Below, piece after piece: positions 1 through 11,344 of a stretch of 64,000 bases of DNA. The stretch's first letter is position 1. Every line of letters begins with the position of its first letter. The stretch covers positions 336,501-400,500 of the forward strand of contig JAODUP010000517.1 of assembly GCA_025642065.1 (NCBI GenBank), given 5' to 3'. The notes under the pieces were generated by a model. The model worked only from the letters and a program-made list of their open reading frames with translations, was not told the DNA's origin and made no database searches. The stretch is from Paralvinella palmiformis. Its lineage: Eukaryota; Annelida; Polychaeta; Terebellida; Alvinellidae. A program made the translations under genes and the position numbers.

Positions 1-262
1 ATTGAAGCTTATGTTACAAAAAAATAAATCCACAAATTAACTTACCATTTAATTTTTTAATTCAGAAATATTTCTTCCGTGACAATCCTACTCGAAATAT
101 AAACTACTCACAGTAGGTACTCGCAGCAGGTACTCAGAGTATCTACTCACTGATTAAAGTAGGTAAAAAATGGAATTGATAGATTTGGAATTGATAAATT
201 TTATGTGGAATTGACCAAATGGAATTGAGTGGAATTGATCAAATGGAATTGACCCCATGTCT
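1..262 (+). mobile_element. GGAATTG-rich MITE-like element, copy 1 (cut by window start)
   Basis: This copy aligns, in opposite orientation, to 14,934-15,254. Shared landmarks are the ACCATTTA-TTTTTTAATTCA block near 45-65, TGACAATCCTACT near 79-92, ATATAAACTA, and the GGAATTGA series at 172-255. It ends in ATTGACCCCATGTCTGT (about 246-262), and that same word closes the other copy, so the termini look like inverted repeats. The 5' end lies outside the window. There is no coding capacity. It is probably a non-autonomous DNA transposon; superfamily unknown. Confidence 0.65.
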
Positions 263-460
263 GTACCCGATTACTCACCACAACAAGCAGCAATCTGGAG
301 GGATGATACATGATGATATTGTCTCCGTTTCCTGGATACAGGACACAACTATATGCTGGAGATGAGCTGAAAGGAAACAAGAAAATATTTAGCCTTTGCG
401 TGCTGTTGATGTGATGTTATCTATCATAAATGATGTAAACTATTATTTACACTGTGTCGA

Positions 461-2500
461 GTGAGTCACCCCCCCCCAAACAACCCCAACAACAATCAAA
501 CAAAACAGAAGTGTTCCCTAAAAAATGTTGAACTAACTGATTTAAGTCCTATAAATTTACATAACATTAACAATGATATAAATTTATTGTTGTTCTCATT
601 AGCTGGAGGTATTTTAAGATACAAATTTAGTTTCTTGTATTCTGTTGTGTACATATTTCAAATAGATTATCATGTACTTGTACAAATATCACATCGGTTA
701 TTCGTGAACAATGAACCAAGATATTTTAACTGTTCTTGGACAGTGAAGATTAAATTAACAGCTCAGTATCAAGAACATTATACTATAAGTATCAATAGCT
801 CATAAAAGTGTCATAAACTGTCCATCTGTTTTCATGAACAGTTTGTGAATGGCTCATCTTCATCAACTGGAAGCTGTCAACTGCAAGTTCATTAAAGGTA
901 AATTTCAAGAATCTGGTCATCTCAAAATAAGTATTACCCATAGAGTGTTCATGAGTAGCCTGAAGCCATGAAATGTTTATAAATTATTTGTGATCAATTC
1001 AGTAGATACAAGTCTGAACATCAGGTCTGTGTAATTCAACAGGTATAAACTATAATGTCTGTTCCAGACTGATCATTGACAATGACAGACACTGTATTGG
1101 ATATTATAGTGACACTAAATTATACCTCAGTCAAACAGTCTGCAGTCATATACAGAGATTAGTCACTCTTCAACAACCCTTCAACAAACTTAAAGATATA
1201 CCTGTACATCATAAAGTTTTAAGAGATCTTCCAAAAGCCATTTATTTAAATGAGAGTTTAGTTTAGTTTCCAAATGTGCATTATTTGTTTTCGAAAATTA
1301 TGTTATAAACAAATAAGCCAGTCACCTATTACCCAATTTCGAACAATGTAAACATTTCTACCGTACCATTTCACATTTCCATTAAACGGCTATTAATTTA
1401 AACTGTTTACCAGATCCTGTAGCATTTTGGCTAATATTTCACTGAAAAAACTAAAGCGCTAAAATCCAAAAGTGAACACTTCTCTATAATATATTAGGCA
1501 TCTTATTCAGGAGTATTGTATTATAACGTAAAATAAATATATCAATACGTGTTGCATTCTCAATATAAGTAACAATTAGCCGCTTTTAGAACATTCGCAG
1601 TGCAGATAACCGTATTTCTCCCCATCAGACTATTTTGGTAGTCTCGGATGCCTTGGCTAAGTTGGCTTTGAGAGTATTCAATGGAACTTAAGCCACATTG
1701 GCTGTCCAGGTTATGTAGTTATATTTCACTGTTTTGCAGCGGTCACTTTTTTTCCTCAAAACTGTATGTTTGATTTTAGTGGATGCCCTGAATGTTAATA
1801 AAAGGTACCTACAGGTAATGGGCAGTTTGGTCACATCGATATTTATTGGATTTGCTGAAATAGGGTGGTTAACATTTAACAGCATTTTGATCAAATCACA
1901 GCGGCATACATACTTACAGAACACAGGATCTTCCTACGCATACAGATGGTAATACATACTGTCCCACTGACCACCGATCATTTCACCCAGAAACATACTG
2001 CTATCATTGCATCAATTTTATCACATCGACTTCGTCACGTCCAAACAAGACAAACTGTTAATCTTTTCAATTATAATTGCCCGACTGCTGGCAATTTTCA
2101 TCCAGTGTCATGAAACGTCCTTACTACCGGCAATGGCTGTCTGTATACTATGACTATCATAGTGCAACTAGTTGTACACGCCAACTTCCTGGTTATATGT
2201 ACTATGATCAGCTAAACGTTAACACTATACATCTTATCACGTTAACACCATGACAACAGGCCAAGTGTCCTGTACATTAACTAGCACTTGTACTCTATAA
2301 AGTGTATGACACAAGGTTCGGATGACGATCTCATGGTGGTGGCGACACACACCCAGTAACTGACCACATCGTAACTCAACATTAAAGTAGTACTTTATCA
2401 CGTTCCAAAATACCAGGAATTAATGTAATACACTTAATGTATTCATTTCTGTCTATAATTTGAACGAAATGTTGCCGTTTGCAGCCATTTCTCTGTATGG
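461..2500. other. AT-rich non-coding stretch, no gene seen
   Basis: Only short chance frames are present, and none resembles a known family. A C-rich patch (about 467-500) and repeated TTCATGAACA / TGTGAACA words near 700-850 are low-complexity features. Similar GTTCATGAA words recur near 8,020-8,200 and 10,500. Confidence 0.6.
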
Positions 2501-2501
2501 C

Positions 2502-2580
2502 TGTATGCTAAATGGGCCAAGTGAGCGCACCAAATGTATTGGGGATAACTGAGTGAAAGATGAAACACCCATCAACTATA
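2502..2580 (-). mobile_element. tRNA-SINE family 1, 3' part only
   Basis: Reverse-strand fragment of the SINE that is complete at 2,825-3,016 and 26,815-27,003. It shares the GCTAAATGGGCCAAG and AAAGATGAAACACCC blocks. The tRNA-like head is missing or too diverged to see. Confidence 0.6.
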
Positions 2581-2824
2581 AATATGCATTGATTTGATGT
2601 TAGAGGTCTGCCGTTATAGTTTGAATGAAACACTGCTTATGTACGTATTGTACAGTGCGCTGATGTACGTATTGTACAATACGATCCTGTCAAGACTAAA
2701 TATTTTACACTTTTACCTTATGTTCTGTGCACCTGTACAGCTAAAATTAGTAATCAGCACCCTAAAGGGTGTTAACTGGCTGTTTGTTAGGTGCCATATA
2801 TTGGTGTCTAATTGACAATCATCG

Positions 2825-3016
2825 GGGCGCCCCCATGGTTTAGTTGGTAGTGCACTGGACCACAGGATCACTACCACCTGAGTTCAAATCTTGGCTTGGG
2901 CATATCTGAAGGTTGTTTCATCTTTGATTTCGCTACATTACCATTGCAGATCGCTCGGCCCGTTTAGCCTAACTTGTGCATAAAAGTGGCCATAAAACAT
3001 CAATCATCGTCATAAT
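2825..3016 (+). mobile_element. tRNA-derived SINE family 1, near full length
   Basis: The tRNA-like head has an A-box-like TGGTTTAGTTGG (about 2,836-2,847) and a B-box-like GAGTTCAAATC (about 2,880-2,890). The body shared by all family members follows: GGTTGTTTCATCTTTG, then CGCTCGGCCCGTTTAGCCTA, then a 3' end in ATCAATCATCGTCAT. Three near-complete and several partial copies lie in this window. Confidence 0.85.
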
Positions 3017-3019
3017 CTT

Positions 3020-4380
3020 GACAGTCATCTATATAGGGGTAATTTTTGAGTCTGAGTAAAACAAACAATCACAGATACACATGGGATGTTTTAAAACCAT
3101 CTTTATGTCCCGAAGATAAATATATTACAAGTTATTGGTTTCTTAATGTACTTATTACAACCACCCCCCTTCCCCGATTAAGCACACAGAATCTTAACAG
3201 ATAAGGTCAGTGAACTCCGACTCCAGTACTTCCCAGTTTGTAGTGACTGGCACCATAACACTGAGCCACGATGAGTCATACTTAATCCTATTATTTTACG
3301 GTGGTCTCTGTACTCGTTTAATAACTCAGGTAGATATGACATTTAGTAATCTGACTCAGGTAGATCAGGTTCAGGTCTATGTTAGAACTGATATCCTGAT
3401 GCAGATGGAAAAAACTTTATCCAGCCACAGTCTGACCTAGCTCAGTAATATCGCAGGTATCGGTAGCACCTCAGCAGCATTTCAGTACAGTCTCTCTAGC
3501 TAAATCAGGCAGCAGACCAACAGGTGTCTTATCAACAATACATGTTTATTATATTCATAATTCTCTTTCAACAAAAGCAGCGATTGTCTTCAATGATAAG
3601 TTTGTCTCACGGAGAATGGAATGCGAGAAATTCCAAATTATCCGAGTACGCCGTTCATTAAATGTAATGAAAATGCCAATTATTAACACTAGCGATAATA
3701 TACAAAATGAGAATTATCATTTAATTATCAACTAGGTCTACTTGCTGTATTCATCAGGGATGTCATTGGAAAAACAAGGTGTTCTGAAATCGATCACAAA
3801 ATTACGAAAATATTTAGTGTTTTAGAGCAATATCTAGTCATCACAATCAAAATTTAAAAAAATCTGAGATTCATGAAGGCACAGAAAAATTGCCACCCGT
3901 AATTATGAAATGTGAAAACCGAGATATGGTTTGAGATTAAGCATTAAACATGACATGCCCTAGCTGTTAACTAATACAAATTTTACCCATTAAGTTACCT
4001 TTCACTTCAGGTAAGCCTTTTTAACATGTATACCAAAAGTCGGGTATTTCCTTTAGTACACAGTTAAAGACCTAATTTTTTTGCTTACTAATTGTAATAA
4101 ATGGCAAAAATATTATTCCCACAGTAGAAAGGGGAAAATAGATTTCTATTGATTCTTTCCATTAAAAAATCAATTATTTGTGCTTTTTTCCATACATAAA
4201 ATGCAGCTGACAATATATAATAGCATATCAAAATCATTTCATGATGAATGTACTAGTATTGTCAATAAACTGGTTATGCACTTGTTGCACACTCACTAAA
4301 TACAGATTATAACTTGTTGTACAACAACAACAACAATAATAATAAATGTAATAATAATAATAATGAATGAATGACTTTAT
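3020..4380. other. Non-coding stretch, nothing recognised
   Basis: No gene or repeat family was recognised. The repeated phrase ACTCAGGTAGAT near 3,325-3,370 is a short local duplication. The end of the stretch holds CAA and AAT triplet runs near 4,321-4,365. Confidence 0.55.
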
Positions 4381-4389
4381 TTTCTGAAC

Positions 4390-4390
<1 letters not shown>

Positions 4391-4426
<36 letters not shown>
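4391..4426. repeat. (AT)n microsatellite
   Basis: Uninterrupted AT dinucleotides. Tyr/Ile-rich frames across it are artefacts. Confidence 0.95.
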
Positions 4427-4428
<2 letters not shown>

Positions 4429-4549
4429 TGACATACAAAGGTGAAGATTTATGAACAGAAGTAAATTATAAATACAATAACTATACAGGTCACAGATGTA
4501 GAAAAGAGTCTATAAAAGACTGTCTGGCTCCACTGGATGTAATTAAATC

Positions 4550-5170
4550 GTATTTTTCTATATAAGAATATAATGTATATTTAATAATATTAACTTACTA
4601 GCAGTAGCCATTCAAAAGTGCTGTACAGTGATACCCCACATAATGTCCCTGTTATAGCACAATACTAGATTTAAATGAGTCTTTAAATTATTTGTCTGTG
4701 AAAGCGACCGTGAACAGGTTCGTTTTCAGAACAGATTAAAAACTTTCAAGAGACCAGGCATTTCTAATATCTGGTGGCAACCTGAGCCAGAAGGTTATGA
4801 CTAGCTATATATATATTACCTCCTGTTGTCTCTAAGCTACAAACAATGTGTTATAAGAAGGCAATGTAGATCAGAGATGAGTAGACGTTGATGAACTTCA
4901 ATAACAGATAGCCAAATGTAGGTTTTGAAGAATTCAAGTGATATGATCATATTTTCGAGTATTTGTTTCTGAATTCAGAGAAGGCGATTTAAGTGTTATA
5001 ATCAGCTATGCCATATAACAGGGAGTTACAATAGTCTATATCAGATGTAACAAAGGCATGAACCACAGTAGCTAGTGTGTTTTTTGTGTTAGTAATGCTA
5101 TTAAACCGTGAATGTTCTAAAGATGGTAGAAGGCAGTTCGGCATACTGATATGACATATTAATGCATTTG
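4550..5170 (-). pseudogene. LINE family B, RT C-terminal fragment and 3' UTR (decayed)
   Basis: The reverse strand reads like the same family as the copy at 50,536-52,516. Around 5,000-5,075 it encodes VVHAFVTSDIDYCNSLLYG, matching VVYAFVTYRIDYCNSLLYG in that copy. Further 3' it shares CTTTCACAGA-AAATAATT, the GGGGTAT block and TTTGAATGGCT-CTGCTAGTAAG, ending in TATTAAATATACATTAT near 4,560. Several frameshifts and stops break it. This is a 5'-truncated, dead non-LTR retrotransposon carrying only the C-terminal domain of the reverse transcriptase and the 3' UTR. An AT microsatellite and AAT triplets sit just beyond its 3' end. Confidence 0.75.
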
Positions 5171-5179
5171 CTTCAAATA

Positions 5180-7440
5180 ATTCCTAGATCATTTATCAAC
5201 AAAGCATGGGTAATGGAAGATGTACCCATCTGTAATGGTGGTGTTTTGGGGATTTAACATAATGTGTTAAAGGATCCCACGATATATGAATGATCTGCTC
5301 GTACAACTGCGTAAAGGGAGTAGTTATAGCAGACCTGACAGCTGAGTGTTTGATAATTAAGACTCTCAAACGTGGACAATGTCGGGTTTCTGAAATGCAT
5401 GATTCATAAGCAAAATATATTCCACATGCTAATTGTTATTAAATACTTAAGTTTCAAAGTACTTAACAGATGTGTGCATGTGAAAGGCCAGTATCTTTAA
5501 GGCGGGTAGATTTCAGCCAGAAATGTTCCAATTTCTGGTCCATAAGTGCTCCTCAGTAACTTAGCTCAATCCAGACCAATTCAGATACCCTAGCTTGCTT
5601 CATAAAGTTGGGAGGTATGTTCCTTCTTTTATTGTCAGCTGACCAAGTTAAATAAAGTTATCATCTCATGTAATCAAGTACTAAAGTTGGACTGTAAAGA
5701 GACAGCCCCATATCCTCCCCCATTGATGATTCAGGTTCAATCTTGTCATACTGTTCCCCAGTCAGTGGTAGGAAAGGAAATGGTGTTGGCTGCTTGGAAC
5801 GTTAGGTTCACACACACCTTGACGGTGGATAATATGCGTGGCAAAGTGAAAGCGTGAGTACGGTCTTATGACACATCAGCACGAAATGGTCAGTTTGTGA
5901 CACTTTATTCAGTAGCCCCGCCCCATACAACATGACACAATGGACCAATACTAAAATCCGACCCCACGGGGCTGATTATCTAGACTAAAGGTCAATCGGG
6001 ATTTGCTAGTAGAAACTGAATACTGTGCCATTAATTGAAGGGCATGGATAGGTAGGGCTTCACACTGAAGAATATAGCTTAACATATTACAAAACACCAT
6101 TGTCTATCAAAGTTCATAAGAGCATTTCCTGTTTTATTGTTGAATAAGTGACTGTTAGTGTTATATAAGAAAGTTTTCCAAGTCATTGTTACAGCTTAAT
6201 TATGGCAGAAAGGCTTCAAGAAACAAATGCTAATTAATGTAAGAGGAACATTGCTAATAAAGTAATATATCATAACATTTTAGATATCATAAACAGTGTG
6301 GCTATGAAATATGCAATGGCTTTGTGTGTGTGTGGGGGGGGGGTCATCACAAGTGACATCACAATAAACAAACATTAAATCAGTACAATATTTATAATGG
6401 TTAGTGAAAATATTACATCTAACGTAGATAAACGGTGTCTGACATTTACAATCATGGTATAAGGTTGCACACACACACTTGCACACACACACACACTTGC
6501 ACACACACACAGTTAATCTGTATTGTTATTGGTATACAGACAACATTATGATTCAGACAAGAAGTATAAAGTGAAATACAATACTTTTATTTCATTTGTA
6601 TCCGACTTTGGGTTTAAACAAATAAATATACAATTCAACAATTATCACAGAATCTAAATAAATTGAAGTAAAAGCTGGAGGTTGGATAAAATCTACATCA
6701 AAAGTAGGTTACAGGTAAAACCTGACAATGCAGAACTTATTAGTTAGACATCAGTCTGACAGCCACAATTAGTTGATATGAATGACCCAAGTCTAAAAGT
6801 GTATTTGATTAGCTGATAACGTCATAAAAAGGTGAAAAAACTAAGTCCCTGATATTAGATATATGTTACATATTGAAAACGACACCAACGATTCATTAAG
6901 CCATCACTATATCACAGGATGGCACACACCGCAGTATAAACATTAAACAACAAAAAATCAATCTTTGAACAAGGAAATTTGAAATATTCACACCAGGAAG
7001 TGTGAGTCGGCTGATAAGTGGTCACAGAACTGATCTAATTACCAGTTGGTATAATTTGTTCAGTTTAATCTAATCATATAACCTCGTAATCATAATTAAA
7101 TGAACTGACTTGCGAGTTACAGCATTATCATAAGGATGCCTTACAATCAGCCGAAAGTGTGTATTTTTGATGTGATACTGGAACATGTTTAAGTGTGATC
7201 AGTTGACAATATTTAGCTCACTGTGATGCTCAATTTGTAACATACAATGATAGTTTCTAAAGAACTTTAGCCAACAGTAGAAGAATAATACACTTTTCCG
7301 GATCGTAAACACCAAATAATAATAATGAAGATTTAAAGAAGTTTTTTCTCTCTCTCAGCAGAACCCCTTCAAAGGGACTGGATAAAATGAAAATCTAATA
7401 TAAATTACTTAATCAGAAATTTTGATGGATAAATATTATT
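5180..7440. other. Non-coding stretch with CA/GT tracts
   Basis: No gene recognised. It holds a short GT/G tract near 6,322-6,343 and CA tracts near 6,467-6,510. A slightly more GC-rich patch around 5,700-5,960 has no readable protein in either strand. Confidence 0.5.
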
Positions 7441-7447
7441 TACCTGT

Positions 7448-7510
7448 AAATGGCAAAGTGAAAGATGAAACACCCTTCAGACAAAAGTGGGCATTGAGTT
7501 TGATAATGGA
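7448..7510 (-). mobile_element. tRNA-SINE family 1, central fragment
   Basis: Shares AAAGATGAAACACCCTTCAG and the following TGGGCAT block with the reverse complement of full copies. Both ends are lost. Confidence 0.5.
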
Positions 7511-8347
7511 GACCCCCTATTGTCCCCAAAAGCACCCACAAAGGTTAAACACTGTTGGTATACAGGCATAACAGTTGTTGCTTTGTTGCTAGGGCATATG
7601 ATAAACTAAAACTGTACGCAGAACACATTTATCAATAATCAATACTGATCACTGATTCATTTATTGGGCAGTTTAATTGTTCACCAATTTCAGGAGCAAA
7701 ATTTTAAATCGCAGAGAAACTCAACAATAGTTGTCAAATGAGAACACTTCAGAGAACAAAGAATGTTACATTATTTAATTACCGGCAGATCTGTTGATAA
7801 TTAGGACAATATTATAAAGGACAAAGCACTCGATTGACATATTAAGGAGATTGTTCTAGCCAAACCAACCAAAGCTCACGGAAAAAGATTTCTCAGTCTC
7901 TTATCGGATATTAAGTACAACAAACCCTGGGAATATCGGAAATCTGAGTGAGCCTAATTTATAACCAATTCTTTAACCTTTGTAGCATGATTTTGGAAAT
8001 ACCTTTCAATAGTTCATCGATGTTACTGTTTGTGAACAGGTCAGCAACATTTTGGGCTCTAAAAGTCTTCACAAATGTAGTTTAAGCACTCAGAGAACAT
8101 TAAGTTATTTGTGACTTGTGAACTTTTTCGTGGTTTGTGAATGTTCACAAATATTTCATGAACAGTGTATGTGTATTGTTCATGGACTATTCATGAACAC
8201 TTCATCAAGTATGAACCCCAATCCAGGATGGTCCTCAGCTTCTGTAATCATGAAATCTCTACTTGGTTATGATATAATAGCTGAAATGGCTATTATTTTA
8301 TGTGTATAGCTAATTCAAATGAGGGGAAGCATTGACCTTTAATTACT

Positions 8348-8442
8348 GATTCATCACGGGGATTCGAACCTCCGACCTCGAGCACACCATGACCACCTGC
8401 AATGAGTTCCACCCTCTAACTCACTAAATATGTGCCACAGAG
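8348..8442 (-). mobile_element. tRNA-derived SINE head, family 3
   Basis: On the reverse strand there is a perfect B box GGTTCGAATCCCC (8,358-8,370) and an A-box-like TTAGTGAGTTAGAGGG about 55 bases upstream. The spacing and sequence between the boxes do not fold as a functional tRNA, so this is a SINE head or tRNA relic. The body differs from family 1. Confidence 0.55.
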
Positions 8443-8459
8443 GATAGTATGCTTACTTG

Positions 8460-9135
8460 TTGAACTTGAACCCAAGAAACCATTCAGGTGTGTGTATTCT
8501 AATTTCTTACGATAATGGTAAGATATTTGATACACTACACAAGACAATAATCATGATCTTTTGATGCTCAAAGAATCCTTCCAACAGATTAGCACTCTGA
8601 ATAATGGTCTTCTTAATCAGTTGTGCTAAATATAAATTTAAAACAAAACGAGATTTTCTCAAATAAAAGAAATTACTCCCAACTCACCACACTAGAGATA
8701 ATTAGAGCAGCGAAGTATTTTCAAACTGACACCTGTCACACATAAGACTTTATATGGTATGGCTATTAACTAAATCAGGAATACACTGTCTCATTACAAA
8801 TCTCGGTATTGGGCTTTCAAAGCTGTACGAAGTGGACAAACTTTGGGGTTTACTGGTAAATCAAACTTGGCTACATTTGGCAATCTGTGTCCTTTAGTGG
8901 TAGATAATACACCCGGTGATTTTGTACAGACAGTTATCTTAAAGGTAATAGGAGTGAAACAGATTATGAAGAAGTTAATTATGTCCATGTTGTTGACATA
9001 AGGTGATGAAAGTCTACATCAAAACTAAAATACAAATACATCAAAACTAATAACATGAGTATAACTTGTCAAGCACTGATTGCACACAATAAACCTTGCA
9101 GTGAATTACACTTAAACTGTAACTGTGTGTGTATC

Positions 9136-9171
<36 letters not shown>

Positions 9172-11220
9172 CAAATATATATTATAAATATATAGATACA
9201 CACATATATATGCTTAGGTTTCTGTTAACATACTGTTTTTGTGTTAAATTAAATTACCGTCAAAGCTGTCAGCGACATGAATAAATAGTTGTTTTAATTC
9301 ACAAGCACAAACTGTCATAGAGTAGCCATTCATTAGCTCTAAGTCTAAAGCTTTTCATTGCAAATCACTAGTTTACAGTCAATATGAAAGTTTTAATATG
9401 CTCCTCGTAGACTTTACCACACCTCAATAAACCACCCACACACTTTACCTGTTAAAATCGCTGAACCATCAACACATACAACCCAGGCTAACATCTTAAC
9501 ACAGTATCACACTGACAACATGTACGACAGTAATGTCAATAACAGCATAGGACAGACATTACCACGGTAGAGCAGTAATTAGAACATTGGACAAATGTTG
9601 ACAAATGGTCTCCGCAGTAACCGTGGCATTTAATACTAGATAATGTTGTGAACATCACAACATCCGAAACAGCTAAAAATAGTACAACAAAAAACCGGAC
9701 TCGGGTCTACAACATTTCTGCTGCTCTATGAACAACACAGCGTTTGGCTGCAGTACCATAAATACTGCCAATGTTATCGGTCTTCAGGAAGTCCAATGCC
9801 AGTAGCATTGGCTTGCAAATCTCCAAGAGCTCCACTCCGGCTAATCGTGACCCCGAACAGACCCCAGATAGAACGGCGGCAATCATTTTTAATATTTCAT
9901 GCAGGATTACTCGATGGAGAGAAAGGGTAACGAATAGCATAGCTCAACGACATGACGCAAACATCAATATGTATTGATCATCGGTCATTCATTTCACTCT
10001 ATTAATCAATCAATTCGGCGAGTGATGAGCAAATATGGATCTATTTCCGTCTGTATCTGACCAGATGTTAGACAAGTTTAATTAGAGACTGTGTTATTTA
10101 AATAACTCAGAAAACATGAAAACATAGATAAATATCAACACCATGCTCCATTAAGTGAAGAATCCTTTCCAGCTAACATGTGGCACTGATGAATAGGCCA
10201 GAGAATAATTCTCTGTTTAAATTACACTCAATCAGTGAACATCAGTGTATGTAACTTCCATTCCATCCAAAGTACATTTATGCAACACTCCTTTGAATGG
10301 CCAATATATGGGGCTTTATTAATATAACATATTACATAATCGCTACTGACTCTATGTGGTCAAACCAGGCTCCCACTGGATCTTGCCCCACGGTTTTAGC
10401 CAATCAGGAGCCTAAATCTACCCAGGGGTGATGAGCCTACACCTGGCCACTCAGTTCCCACTCCAATTAAACTCACTTCACTAAACGTGAAGTTACACAT
10501 GAACATTATAAAGTACAACAGTGTTCCATTCTGGGCAAATGTTCATGAATGCAAAATTAGTTTGTTTTGCTTCACAAACAAAAACTGTGCCATAATAATA
10601 AATTCTATAGTAGTACAAATTGGCGATGTGGAGTTTTTTAATTTATTAATATCACCAATTTTGTTAATTAAATATAGTTTACAAATTCAAGCGAAAAAGT
10701 AATAATATTAAAAATCAGCTAAATAACAGATATTTTTTCACACGAAACTCTAGAAAACCCTATGGCGAGTGTTTGTGATACTGAAAATATCATATGTACC
10801 TAATTTTAAAGATCTGTTTGTATCTGGCAAACTAATGGGATGACTCCGTTGTAACTGGAACTGAAAGATTGAGTCTGGGATAAAAGAGAGGAAAATAATA
10901 AATTTCTGTTTAGAGGTGATGAGTGGAACTGCTATTTGTGTAGAGAAAATTGGTGTTTACTTATGATTATGAAATGGCACAGTGTAGGTGACACCAGGTC
11001 TGCTATCATGGATCAGAGAGAGCATATTTGACTGACAACTTTTTTCACACAATTGGAAGAAAGTTAGGAATTTCCATTCAACATGGTATCAAATATGGAT
11101 GTCTATCTGTATAATTCAGACGGCTAGTCTGCTGATAAAATAGACGACGAAGGACTGTAAAATAGACTACGTATAGCATCGGACATTAGCTGCTATTGAA
11201 AAGGCCAAGGGAGTTGAGGG
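8460..11220. other. Non-coding stretch with one GC-richer island
   Basis: Nothing recognisable except an AT microsatellite (9,137-9,168). The interval 9,690-9,960 is visibly more GC-rich than its surroundings and stays open on both strands, but I recognise no family in it (see findings). Confidence 0.5.
9137..9168. repeat. (TA)n microsatellite
   Basis: Uninterrupted TA repeats, followed by a degenerate AT-rich extension to about 9,215. Confidence 0.95.
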
Positions 11221-11224
11221 GCTA

Positions 11225-11335
11225 AATTCTACCAATGGACAGAAATCCCACAAATACAGGCAATTGAGCCTGATACGAACTCACAACCTGGAGGTTTGCA
11301 GTGCAGTTCTCTGATCACTGCACCAAGAGATTATA
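11225..11335 (-). mobile_element. tRNA-derived SINE family 2
   Basis: The reverse strand gives GTGCAGTGATCAGAG (A-box-like), GAGTTCGTATCAGG (B-box-like), then TATTTGTGGGATTTCTG. The TTTGTGGGATNTTT block recurs at about 14,800-14,895, 15,395-15,482 and 16,045-16,165, which defines a second SINE family in this window. Confidence 0.6.
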
Positions 11336-11344
11336 AATTGTGAT

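Noticed and set aside
461..805. 114-codon + strand frame at the start of the window
   Set aside because: Asn/Leu-rich composition follows the AT-rich, C-run-containing DNA; no motif recognised.
8348..8442. tRNA gene with perfect B box
   Set aside because: The A-to-B region does not give a tRNA cloverleaf and there is no matching acceptor stem; called a SINE head.
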